Source: Oscillospiraceae bacterium
Lineage (GTDB): Bacteria > Bacillota > Clostridia > Oscillospirales > Acutalibacteraceae
Assembly: GCA_910574935.1 (NCBI GenBank)
Contig: CAJTCU010000006.1
Span: 1 to 64,000, forward strand
Reading direction: 5' to 3'
Length of the DNA: 64,000 nucleotides
Shown here: positions 17,550 through 25,064 of the stretch, in pieces
Position numbering within the stretch: position 1 is the first letter of the stretch
Layout of the letters: each line of letters starts with the position of its first letter
Program-made: the position numbers and the translations under genes
Notes under the pieces: model-generated
Told to the model about the DNA's origin: nothing
What the model saw: the letters and a program-made list of their open reading frames with translations, nothing else
Databases searched by the model: none

Positions 17550-18052
17550 CCAAAAGGTGACGGTCGTGACGATGGTGACGGTGTTTTTGGGATACCCCCT
17601 GCCGCAAGGCATAGCCGTCACTGTCACGCCGACATTCTTCCATCCGAAGCCGCAAGGCGCAGGATGGGCAGGGCGTATGCTCTGCTTTAAGGGAGTCCAG
17701 AGGGAACGTCTGGCACACGACTTTGCGGAGCAAAGTGTAGTGTGTTACACCCTGTAAACGCAGTCGGAAAAATCGGAGGATTTTTCTGACCGCAGGGGTG
17801 GCTTTACGAGCCGAAAAGGGCGGGTAATGCCCACGCCTGCATCTTGCGTTTACGGGGTGTTCTCCCGTAGGGATGACAGCGGCGGGGTATCCCAATATTG
17901 CCGTCATCACCGTCACCGCTGTCACCCGCAGGGCAGAGCCGCCAATTTTACATACATCCGCTATGACAGTGACGATGGCAGGGGGTATCCCAAAATCACC
18001 GTCATCATCGTCATGACCGTCACGCATAAGGCAGAGCCGCCGATGTCACATA
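17550..18052. repeat. iteron-like repeat region between relaxase and RepA-like ATPase
   Basis: No gene seen. Two direct copies of about 72 bp (17884-17955 and 17981-18052) share ggtatccca, several gtCAyCGTCA/ccgtcac words, gcagagccgcc and a trailing acata. A partial inverted copy (gtgacggt...gggataccc) lies at about 17557-17597. The repeated gtcaccgt units next to a RepA-like ATPase and upstream of a MobV relaxase suggest a replication origin and/or oriT. Confidence 0.5.
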
Positions 18053-18055
18053 GGT

Positions 18056-19030
18056 TTAAATGTCGGTGGCAACGGCAAGGGAAATCATCCGCCCGCTGCT
18101 CCTGCTGCTGAAATCATAACGGATATGGTTTTCAAGCAGGAAGTCAAGGCGGTACTCGTTCATCCACTTTGTCAAGACATTTGCCGCTGTTTCTGTTTCC
18201 CCCAGAGCCTCCAATAACTCTGTGGCTGTGCCAGTCCATTCCTCTTTGCCCTGCATGAAATTTACAATCCGAAAAAGAATGTCTGGTATCGCTTCTTTGG
18301 CAAGCTGTTCCTGCTCTTTCCTCTCCACCAGTTCCCAACTGCAATCACGGAAGCGGAGCGTGAACTCTTGATAAGGCGTGTCCCTGCCCGTCACATACAG
18401 CCTTGCGGCATTGGACGCACGGCTTTCCTGTTCCAAAACAAAGGTAGCGTCCGCACTGCCCGTCAATCCCGTCGTGCCAGACACTTTGTTGAACACGTCG
18501 CTGTCATTCTGCTTTCGGATATGGTGTACGACGATGACCGCCAGAGAATGCCTGTCGGCAAAGTCTTTGATAAGGGAGATGTCCCCGTAATCGCTTGCAT
18601 AAGCGTTGTCTTTGGAAGCGGTGCGGACTTTCTGCAAGGTATCAATCACAATGAGCCTGCTGTCGGGGTATTCTTTCAGATAATCCTCCAACTGCACGAT
18701 AAGACCGTCTGACAGCTTATCGCTTGCCACCGCAAAATGGAGCCGCCCGCTTGCTTCGTCCGTCAAGCGAAACAGCCTGCCTTGTATGCGGCAGAACGTG
18801 TCCTCAAGGCAGAAGTAAAGCACATCGCCCTCCTGTGTTGGCATATCCCATAGCGGGATTCCCTGCGACACGCAGAGGCAGAGCTTTAACATGAGCCAGC
18901 TCTTTCCGATTTTCTGTGAACCGCAGAACAGGATTAAGCCCGTGGGTATCAGACCGTCCACCACAAAGGACGGCTTCTCAAGCGGTTCATAAAGGAGCGT
19001 GTCGGCGTTGACCGTCTGAAGCTTCTGCAT
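18056..19030 (-). CDS. RepA-like RecA-fold ATPase
   Basis: A 324-residue hexameric-helicase-type ATPase. Walker A is CGSQKIGKSW (about residues 35-44), Walker B-like LIVIDTLQKV, then VVHHIRKQ and SGTTGLTGSADATF typical of RepA/DnaB-like AAA proteins of plasmids. ATG 19030 follows AGGAGGAATCAC. It stands next to the repeat array, supporting a replication role. A homologue from a different lineage is encoded at 58605 with the same motif order. Confidence 0.78.
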   Translation of the reverse strand: MQKLQTVNADTLLYEPLEKPSFVVDGLIPTGLILFCGSQKIGKSWLMLKLCLCVSQGIPLWDMPTQEGDVLYFCLEDTFCRIQGRLFRLTDEASGRLHFAVASDKLSDGLIVQLEDYLKEYPDSRLIVIDTLQKVRTASKDNAYASDYGDISLIKDFADRHSLAVIVVHHIRKQNDSDVFNKVSGTTGLTGSADATFVLEQESRASNAARLYVTGRDTPYQEFTLRFRDCSWELVERKEQEQLAKEAIPDILFRIVNFMQGKEEWTGTATELLEALGETETAANVLTKWMNEYRLDFLLENHIRYDFSSRSSGRMISLAVATDI

Positions 19031-19073
19031 GTGATTCCTCCTTTCGGGCGGTGTCTTTGGTTTTGTTGCACAT
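18987..19073 (-). CDS. possible short leader ORF overlapping the ATPase start
   Basis: Twenty-eight codons (MCNKTKDTARKEE...) with an excellent AAGGAGG eight bases before ATG 19073. It contains the ATPase ribosome binding site and overlaps its first 14 codons in another frame. It could be a translational-coupling leader rather than a functional peptide. Confidence 0.3.
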   Translation of the reverse strand: MCNKTKDTARKEESHAEASDGQRRHAPL

Positions 19074-19181
19074 AGGCGTGACCTCCTTAAATAGATTTAC
19101 TCCCCAAAAAAAGAATGAGAGTATGTAATGCCGCCATCCCCACGCCGATAAAAAGCGGATTCCTTTTTCGGATGGTGGCGG

Positions 19182-19655
19182 TCACGGTTGGAGATACTTC
19201 CTCATTTCTGCCTTTACCTTTTCCCTTGCAACTGAAACGGACTTCTGGACAGCGGAAGCGGTGCAATGCTCCATCCCTGCGATTTGGTAAAAATTAAAAT
19301 CATACTCGTAATAGAGCAGGAAACGCCGCCTTTGTATCTCTGGCAGTCGGGCAACCGCCTTAGATAACAGTTCATTCCGTTCTTTCTCAATCATGCGTTC
19401 ATCAAGCGTTTTAGGCACTCTCAACGCACGTCTGTAAAGCGTTTCATCCCACACCTCGTTAAACTCCCTGTGCCGCTGATTCCATTGCTGAAGATTCCTG
19501 TTCCTCCGTTCCATCTGCCGAAATTCAAGAAAGAGCTGTTCTGATACTTCCAACTCGTGAGATTCCCCCTGCCCGTCCTTAAAGCTGATAGAATACCTTG
19601 CGCCGCTTTCCGTGGATTCCTCCCGAAGCGTGTATGCCTTTGCCTTATATGCCAT
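19182..19655 (-). CDS. sigma-70 region-4-like protein 1
   Basis: A 157-residue protein with a C-terminal sigma region 4 helix-turn-helix: VARLPEIQRRRFLLYYEYDF then FYQIAGMEHCTASAVQKSVS. The N-terminal half is charged and not a classic region 2. AGGAGGAAAGCAGG precedes ATG 19655. It is one of three consecutive sigma-like genes in the transposon. Likely a DNA-binding regulator of the element. Confidence 0.65.
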   Translation of the reverse strand: MAYKAKAYTLREESTESGARYSISFKDGQGESHELEVSEQLFLEFRQMERRNRNLQQWNQRHREFNEVWDETLYRRALRVPKTLDERMIEKERNELLSKAVARLPEIQRRRFLLYYEYDFNFYQIAGMEHCTASAVQKSVSVAREKVKAEMRKYLQP

Positions 19656-19737
19656 CCTGCTTTCCTCCTGCTAAAAAGTAGGAGAGAGTTTCTCTCCCCA
19701 CCCGATAGCCCATAGGAAAGCAGGATGTATTAGACGC

Positions 19738-20163
19738 TTATAAAATTTTCCGCAGCTTCTTCCGCAAATGGTTGAGCCTTGCATAGACAGCCCCTGCCGA
19801 TAAATGCACAAGCGGTGCAATCTCTTTTGTGGAATAGCCCTGCATTTTCAGCAGGACGATTTGTAAGGTACGCCTGTCCACCGTGACTAAAGCAAGGTAC
19901 AGAGTTTCGTTCTCAATCTCGTCCAGTAAATCAGAGACAGACCTTACCTCCGCCTGCTTCTCCCTGTCCGCCATGCCCTCAAGGTATTCACCAAAGTCAC
20001 TTGCCCATCGGTAAAACCGCCTGTTGGAATTAAAATCTGCCCTGTCGTCTGTGCGGATTTGCTCAATGACAGCTTCATCAACTCCGCACTCACGCAGAAC
20101 CTTTTCCTCGGCTTCTTTCCAGATGCGCCATTTCCTGTCCTCCCGTCCGTGGTTGTATGCCAT
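19738..20163 (-). CDS. sigma-70 region-4-like protein 2
   Basis: A 141-residue protein from ATG 20163 (MAYNHGREDR; TTGGAGGAAATAAG upstream). The C-terminus YLALVTVDRRTLQIVLLKMQ with GYSTKEIAPLVHLSAGAVYA is a region-4 type HTH. The N-terminal half is helical and charged. It differs from its two neighbours enough not to be a recent duplication. Regulatory role inferred. Confidence 0.65.
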   Translation of the reverse strand: MAYNHGREDRKWRIWKEAEEKVLRECGVDEAVIEQIRTDDRADFNSNRRFYRWASDFGEYLEGMADREKQAEVRSVSDLLDEIENETLYLALVTVDRRTLQIVLLKMQGYSTKEIAPLVHLSAGAVYARLNHLRKKLRKIL

Positions 20164-20248
20164 CTTATTTCCTCCAATCGAAATTGATTGAGAGGGCAGG
20201 AAAAGCCTCCTCATTTTCCCAAAGGAAAAAACAAGGGGGCTGAACGCC

Positions 20249-20764
20249 TTAAATTTTGTTTTCCATTATCTTTCTCAGTTTCGTAAGGATTTTGGCTTTG
20301 CGCTTGTTCACAACGCTCTGTGTCACGCCCAACCGCAACCCGACTTCCCTCTCGGAAAGTTCTTCAAAGAAGATTGCGTTTATCAATGCCTGCTCACTAC
20401 CCGACAATAAGGGCAGGGCGGCTTTCAGCCTGTCTACCATCACCGCACGGACAACAGTTTCCGCAACGTCCACCGCTTCATCCACAACGAAATCAAGCAC
20501 ATTCCCCTCGCTGTCCGTAAATCCCTCCAATGACAGCAACTTGTGGTTCGTGTCCAGTTTTTTCAGATAACGCCACCGCTCTTTGTCCTTGTAAAAATCT
20601 GTGTACTGTTCCCGCACAACCTCAAGCAGACAGCCTTGCACTGGGATAAACAGCTTGTCCATGTAACTCTGGTCGGATTCCCTGCGGCGGCAGAAATCTT
20701 TATAAGACAGCTCCACATAGCCGCCATTCTCTTTGATATATATTTTTCTTGGTGCATATTTCAC
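20249..20764 (-). CDS. sigma-70-like protein 3
   Basis: A 171-residue protein from GTG 20764, chosen for GGGAGG eight bases upstream. It has region-4 HTH features: LLSGSEQALINAIFFEELSE then REVGLRLGVTQSVVNKRKAK. The central part resembles a reduced region 2. It is the first of the three sigma-like genes in transcription order and could direct transcription of transposon genes. Confidence 0.65.
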   Translation of the reverse strand: MKYAPRKIYIKENGGYVELSYKDFCRRRESDQSYMDKLFIPVQGCLLEVVREQYTDFYKDKERWRYLKKLDTNHKLLSLEGFTDSEGNVLDFVVDEAVDVAETVVRAVMVDRLKAALPLLSGSEQALINAIFFEELSEREVGLRLGVTQSVVNKRKAKILTKLRKIMENKI

Positions 20765-20876
20765 CTTAAGTACCTCCCATCTGAATTTTTGAAATGCTAA
20801 AATCCAGATGAAGAGGGTGGGGAGCGGCAATGAACGCCAGAAACAGCCCTACGGCACAATCTGATAAAAAACGACA

Positions 20877-20914
20877 AAAGAAAAACCGCAAAGTCTCTGT
20901 GACCTTTACGGTTA
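20877..20914 (-). terminator. rho-independent terminator of the cargo operon
   Basis: Minus-strand stem AACCGTAAAG...CTTTGCGGTT followed by TTTCTTTT. It lies downstream of the NUDIX gene and upstream of the sigma-like genes, separating cargo from backbone. Confidence 0.55.
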
Positions 20915-21293
20915 TAGGAATTTATAATTCTGTTGTATAGAGATTCTACTTCTACCTTTACGGTGAGAGGTAGCGTTGTATGGGCAGAGATTTTTTTAAC
21001 AGGCTTCCTGCCCTTCCCCGATATGTTATGTATAGATTAACTCTGTGTTGCATGAACAGATAGATGACTGCCCGAAAAAAGGACATAAAAAAATCCCTCC
21101 AAACTTTAAAACAGGTCTGGAGAGTGTCTGTTAAGTCTTTTCGGGCATAGCAAAACCGCCCACCACACACCGTTTTTTTATATGGTGGGCGTTCGCCTTA
21201 AAACCTTATGAAATGAAAGAGAGCCAATAAACTGTGATTTTATTTCACATGTTCATCGGCTCTGCGTCTTTGCGTCTGGCTCTTTCTAAAATA
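20915..21293. other. intergenic region, no gene seen
   Basis: This gap after the NUDIX gene holds a second inverted repeat (gcccacca / tggtgggc, 21158-21190) whose loop contains a T-run. A 70-codon frame at 20958 lacks a ribosome binding site and codon sense. It looks like a regulatory or termination zone. Confidence 0.4.
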
Positions 21294-21914
21294 CTAATCA
21301 AAAAATGTTTTCCAGTTTTCAGACTGATATGCTTCAAAGCACATCTTTATCTGTTCCTCATTATTTTTTTCTGTTGCAAGGATAGGCAACTCGTTCATCC
21401 CAAAATAGTTGCTCGATATGGTTTCTATATTGGATTTAAACTCGCCGCCTATGACTGAACATAACACAAATATTTTGCACACCTTATAGGCATAAACAGG
21501 TAAATTATGTTTTTCCCTGTCCTGTATGGCAATAACCATATCAGCCATTACATCTAAACCCGCTTCTTCTTTTACCTCTTTCATCACATTTTCTTTGACT
21601 GAAACATGAACGTCAACCCAACCTCCAGGCAATGACCATGTTCCATTTTTCTCTTGCACAAGCAAAATTTTATCATTTTGAAAAACAGCAGCACGACAGT
21701 CAATTTTAGGTGTTTGATACCCAATTTCGTTACAAAATAGATTTTTGACCTTATCCATTGAAATATCTGTTTTATAAGAAATCATTTCTGCTGCAATTTC
21801 TCTAATTCTTTCATAGCGTTCTTTATCAAAAACATCCTTTCCATAGAAAATTCCTGCCTGTGCCAAACTTTGCAATTCTACTGCCCATTGCAGCCATTTT
21901 TCATTATTATCCAT
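21294..21914 (-). CDS. NUDIX hydrolase with N-terminal NUDIX-associated domain
   Basis: A 206-residue protein from ATG 21914 (AAGGAGG four bases before). The N-terminal ~65 residues match the helical domain that precedes a subgroup of NUDIX enzymes. The NUDIX box is GGWVDVHVSVKENVMKEVKE plus EAG; the first Glu of the consensus (GX5E) is Val here, while the REUxEE Glu residues are kept. It hydrolyses a nucleoside-diphosphate-linked substrate, unknown. Last gene of the cargo operon. Confidence 0.78.
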   Translation of the reverse strand: MDNNEKWLQWAVELQSLAQAGIFYGKDVFDKERYERIREIAAEMISYKTDISMDKVKNLFCNEIGYQTPKIDCRAAVFQNDKILLVQEKNGTWSLPGGWVDVHVSVKENVMKEVKEEAGLDVMADMVIAIQDREKHNLPVYAYKVCKIFVLCSVIGGEFKSNIETISSNYFGMNELPILATEKNNEEQIKMCFEAYQSENWKTFFD

Positions 21915-21945
21915 GCGTCCTCCTTGTCTGCCAGTTAATATCATT

Positions 21946-22143
21946 TTAATAATTAACCGCTTTGTATGTATGAATATTAGGTTCTCTGACAATACTGATT
22001 TGCATATTTTTTGCTTCAATCAAACTTTCCTTTCTGCATTTGGGACAATAAAGAGGATAATTTATTAAGACAGTATCCTCTCTAATTTTATTACGTGTCT
22101 TGCCACCACAAACGGGACATAAAATCCACTTTTCTATATTCAA
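21946..22143 (-). CDS. cysteine-rich KTR-type zinc protein
   Basis: A 65-residue protein with two CPxC motifs: WILCPVCGGKTRNKIRED and LYCPKCRKESLI, the hallmark of the cysteine-rich KTR family often found on resistance-carrying mobile elements. The start is TTG 22143, set by AGAGGTGG upstream. It is 31 bases before the NUDIX gene. It probably binds zinc; its cellular role is unknown. Confidence 0.72.
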   Translation of the reverse strand: MNIEKWILCPVCGGKTRNKIREDTVLINYPLYCPKCRKESLIEAKNMQISIVREPNIHTYKAVNY

Positions 22144-22184
22144 AAAACCACCTCTTTGCTCAATTATTTCCCCATCATTCCCGA

Positions 22185-22805
22185 CTATTTTATAACACCG
22201 AGTAAATCGTTTGGAATTTCTATGAAGCAATCAGCTTCCAACTCTCTGGTGTGACTTCCCCATATAGCCAATGCAAAATCAACTTCTGCATTTTTAGCAC
22301 ATAAGCTGTCATATTTGCTATCTCCGATATATAGTATTTGCTCGTTACATGCCCCAGAAATTTCTATATACTTTAACAAAGGTTCGGGGGATGGTTTATG
22401 CTCTGTTGTGTCATCGGCACAAATAATCGTCTTAAAATAATGGTTCAGCCCAAATCTATCAAAATCATCTTTAAATTCTGCTTTTGTTTTTGAAGTGACA
22501 ATTCCGATTGAATAACCGCATTCCGATAGGCTGCTTAATAATTCTGGGATTCCATCATAAAGAGTTATTGTATTGCTGTATTTTTTTATGTTTTCTTCCC
22601 ATAGCTTCAGAGCCAACTGGATATTATTGATTTTCAACTGCCTTAATGCATCTTCTCCCGTGATTCCCATTACAAACAACAATTGCTGAATAGGTACTTT
22701 TTCATGTATGCATTTTTCTAATGTATCTTGTAAAGAGTGTAAGATTGCGTACTCTGTGTTGATAAGAGTTCCATCAATATCAAAAACAATATGCTGATAC
22801 TTCAT
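22185..22805 (-). CDS. HAD-family phosphatase (phosphoglycolate phosphatase-like)
   Basis: A 206-residue HAD hydrolase. Motif I is FDIDGTLINTE with nucleophile and acid Asp, motif II GIVTS, motif III the Lys in HKPSPEP, motif IV IGDSKYD. The helical cap between motifs I and II makes it a class C1 enzyme. Its ATG overlaps the stop of the acetyltransferase gene (TAATG), so the two are translationally coupled. Substrate unknown. Confidence 0.82.
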   Translation of the reverse strand: MKYQHIVFDIDGTLINTEYAILHSLQDTLEKCIHEKVPIQQLLFVMGITGEDALRQLKINNIQLALKLWEENIKKYSNTITLYDGIPELLSSLSECGYSIGIVTSKTKAEFKDDFDRFGLNHYFKTIICADDTTEHKPSPEPLLKYIEISGACNEQILYIGDSKYDSLCAKNAEVDFALAIWGSHTRELEADCFIEIPNDLLGVIK

Positions 22806-23395
22806 TATGCTTTTCCTCTTTCCTCTGCAAAACAGCGGATAACTTTACATGGATTCCCAACAGCAACACAATTTGCGGGGATGGAACGGGTAACAACACT
22901 CCCTGCTCCAATCACACTGTTTTCACCTATTGTTACGCCTGCCAAAATAATACTTCCCCCTCCAATCCATACATTGTCCTGTATTTCAATGGAACGGGCA
23001 TAAGTTCTGAAAAATGTTGTCCCAATTTTTTCCCAGTCTGAAACGAAACGCTCCTGTGGTAAAACAGGATGGGAAGATGTATAAAATTGAACATTAGACG
23101 CTATCAATACCCGACTGCCAATCCGTATGGGCTTATTATCCACAAATGTACAATTCATATTTATAACGACATCATCACCAAGAAATATATTTTTTCCATA
23201 GTCACAATGAAGCGGGACATCAATGGCAGCATTTCTCCCAACAGCTCCCAACAGTTCTTTCAAAATCTCATTTTTTCTTTTGTTATCATCATAATCCGTA
23301 AAATAATATTCTCTTGTAAGTTTCCTTGCATTGGAAATGATATGCAAAGTCTCCTTATCTGCGGTTTCCAAAAAATCTTTGGCTTCGTAATACAT
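22805..23395 (-). CDS. hexapeptide-repeat sugar O-acetyltransferase (maltose acetyltransferase-like)
   Basis: A 196-residue left-handed beta-helix acyltransferase. It has a Mac N-terminal domain (residues 1-55), hexapeptide repeats such as IGSRVLIASNVQFYT, and the catalytic-type SSHPVLP followed by IGGGSIILAGVTIGENSVIG. It uses acetyl-CoA to acetylate a sugar or sugar-like drug. AAGGAGAAAGGT precedes ATG 23395. Second gene of the AraC-headed cargo operon; drug modification is a possibility, not shown. Confidence 0.85.
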   Translation of the reverse strand: MYYEAKDFLETADKETLHIISNARKLTREYYFTDYDDNKRKNEILKELLGAVGRNAAIDVPLHCDYGKNIFLGDDVVINMNCTFVDNKPIRIGSRVLIASNVQFYTSSHPVLPQERFVSDWEKIGTTFFRTYARSIEIQDNVWIGGGSIILAGVTIGENSVIGAGSVVTRSIPANCVAVGNPCKVIRCFAEERGKA

Positions 23396-23470
23396 ACCTT
23401 TCTCCTTAAAATGATATCACAAAATCTGTGCTATATATCATTATAACGCAGAATTTTTTATTTATCTATT

Positions 23471-24394
23471 TTATTTCGGACATAAGATATGATTATCCTG
23501 CCATTTCTTCCGATATTCTATGGGAGTGCAGTTTTGGTATTCACGGAAAATCTTGCTAAAATAGCTGCTGTTTCCTAACCCGCAGGCATGTCCAATGTCT
23601 GTAATTGTGTCCTGCCCATTTATGAGCATTTCACAAGCTTCCTGCAAACGGTAACTTTGGATATACTTTGTGGGCGTTGTATGCAAATAGCTTTGAAACA
23701 GCCTGAAGCATTCCCTTTCGCTTAGACATGCAACTGCGGCAAGTTCTGAAACCGCAATTTTATCCGCAAAATGTTCGTGTATGTAAATTAACATCTTCTT
23801 AAGTCTTTCGTCATTTTTGTCATATTTTCCTTTCCCATCAAATGAAGCAGAAAACAGTTCAAAAAGCTTTAGCCATATTTGGGACAAGGCTTCCCTTATT
23901 TTTATCTCATATCCAATGTCATTATCACATAAGGTAAAAGTCTGTTTTATCAAATTCAGTATATCTGCATGTATAAAATTATCGGGGTGAAAAGCATATA
24001 TTTCAATCTGGGGATTTGTAGTAATTGGCATAACATACTTTTTCTCAATTTTACTCCCATAGTTTCCAGAAATGAGAGCCGTATCAAAAATATGCAGCCG
24101 CTGTATATTTTTTTCCGTCCGAGATACAGCCTTAGTCATGTGAAGGACATTTGAATTAATAAAGCCCCCAGAGCCTGCCGAAAAGGACAATTTCTTTTTC
24201 GGGGTATAATATTCCAATGTTCCGCTCTCCATATAAAAAAGCTCTATTGCCTTATGCCAATGCCACGGTGCAGAACGCCCAACATATTTGTCAAGTTCTG
24301 CATTAGACGCAATATACGGAAATTCAGATTCAAAATCGGGCAGTAATTCTTCTTTGCTTCCCGCATGAAATTCAAGTTTATATACATTCTTCAT
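23471..24394 (-). CDS. AraC-family transcriptional regulator
   Basis: A 307-residue regulator with an N-terminal cupin sensor (APWHWHKAIELFYMESG) and a C-terminal double HTH (IAVSELAAVACLSERECFRL and ITDIGHACGLGNSSYFSKIF). ATG 24394 follows AAAGAGGAA. It is the first gene of the cargo operon and probably controls the acetyltransferase-HAD-KTR-NUDIX genes in response to a small molecule. Confidence 0.87.
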   Translation of the reverse strand: MKNVYKLEFHAGSKEELLPDFESEFPYIASNAELDKYVGRSAPWHWHKAIELFYMESGTLEYYTPKKKLSFSAGSGGFINSNVLHMTKAVSRTEKNIQRLHIFDTALISGNYGSKIEKKYVMPITTNPQIEIYAFHPDNFIHADILNLIKQTFTLCDNDIGYEIKIREALSQIWLKLFELFSASFDGKGKYDKNDERLKKMLIYIHEHFADKIAVSELAAVACLSERECFRLFQSYLHTTPTKYIQSYRLQEACEMLINGQDTITDIGHACGLGNSSYFSKIFREYQNCTPIEYRKKWQDNHILCPK

Positions 24395-24602
24395 ACAAGA
24401 TTCCTCTTTCACATTGTATCATTCAGTCTGTTTTGAGATTTATTTTTCTTATCAGCAGATTTCTCATTTTTGAGGGAAAAGCTATACACGATATAGTATA
24501 GTTGTTTCAATGAATTGTATCAATAGTATAGGCAGCTCTCTGCCAATTTATTTGAAAATATCATATATGCAACGAAAACAGATTGTTGATTCTAAACAGT
24601 GA

Positions 24603-24626
24603 CGGCAGAGCTTTTACACTCTGCCG
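24603..24626 (-). terminator. hairpin after tnpV
   Basis: An 8-bp perfect stem (cggcagag / ctctgccg) directly after the tnpV stop on the minus strand, without a clear T-run. It may end the short tnpV transcript that starts at the element edge. The rest of the gap to the AraC gene (24395-24602) shows no gene. Confidence 0.4.
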
Positions 24627-24635
24627 CTTCGTTAT

Positions 24636-25010
24636 TTATGCGCAGATAATTTCTTTCTCTACAATCTCTCTCGCACACGCCCTTATGTTGTTGAGCCGCC
24701 CTGTCCATTCTAAGGCGTTTTCTTCCTTTAGGCGTTCCGTTATGCCCTGCGCCTGTTTCATGCCCTCTATGAGCCTTTCAAAGCGTTCCTGCGCCTGCCT
24801 GTCGATGTCGGCAAGGTATGTATTCAGCCTGCCGTTTGTGAGAAGATTAGTGTATGTAACCTTATGGTACTGCTTCAGATAATTCAGATGTCGTTGTCCC
24901 CATATGCCTATCGGCTGTTCTTCTTCGGTGGGTAAAGCTATACACGGTATTAAATAATCTCCTTGTCGCTCGTATTTGCCGCCCAGTTCCTCAAAAATCG
25001 TCTTTGCCAT
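24636..25010 (-). CDS. tnpV: TnpV-like transposon protein (transposon copy)
   Basis: A 124-residue protein of the TnpV type known from Tn4451-like elements: YLIPCIALPTEEEQPIGIWG, then YHKVTYTNLLTNGRLNTYLA and a helical C-terminus. GGAGGT lies eight bases before ATG 25010, only 54 bases inside the element end. It overlaps the read-through tail of the truncated helicase by 20 bases. Function unproven; a role in recombination control is suspected. It is related to the embedded gene at 31185. Confidence 0.78.
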   Translation of the reverse strand: MAKTIFEELGGKYERQGDYLIPCIALPTEEEQPIGIWGQRHLNYLKQYHKVTYTNLLTNGRLNTYLADIDRQAQERFERLIEGMKQAQGITERLKEENALEWTGRLNNIRACAREIVEKEIICA

Positions 25011-25036
25011 TGTCTGTTACCTCCACTTTCTTTTTT

Positions 25037-25064
25037 ATTTTGAATGTCCGCAAAATCCGTCCTA
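25037..25064 (-). repeat. terminal inverted repeat, tnpV-side end
   Basis: Opposite end of the nested transposon, read on the minus strand: TGTAGGACGGATTTTGCGGA and onwards, sharing TTTTGCGGACA and TTCAA with the end at 13208-13235. The flanking GA lies at 25065-25066. Confidence 0.7.

Larger units (their letters stand above)
13206..25064 (-). mobile_element. TnpX/TndX-type serine-recombinase transposon nested in the ICE helicase gene
   Basis: Element of 11,859 bp. Both junctions are readable because the interrupted gene resumes: ...TCG-GA|TGTAGG on one side and CGACT|GA-CTTGGAA on the other, leaving GA at each end. Large serine recombinases of the TnpX/TndX group are known to use GA dinucleotide targets. 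Ends are imperfect inverted repeats. Contents: serine recombinase, two small genes, ParB-like, MobV relaxase, repeat array, RepA-like ATPase, three sigma-like proteins, a five-gene cargo operon and TnpV. It can presumably excise and be mobilised. Confidence 0.85.

Noticed and set aside
16552-18027. A 491-codon version of the transposon relaxase
   Set aside because: The N-terminal 170 codons translate the repeat array (HDDDDGD-type low complexity); ATG 17517 has a proper ribosome binding site and MobV-like start.
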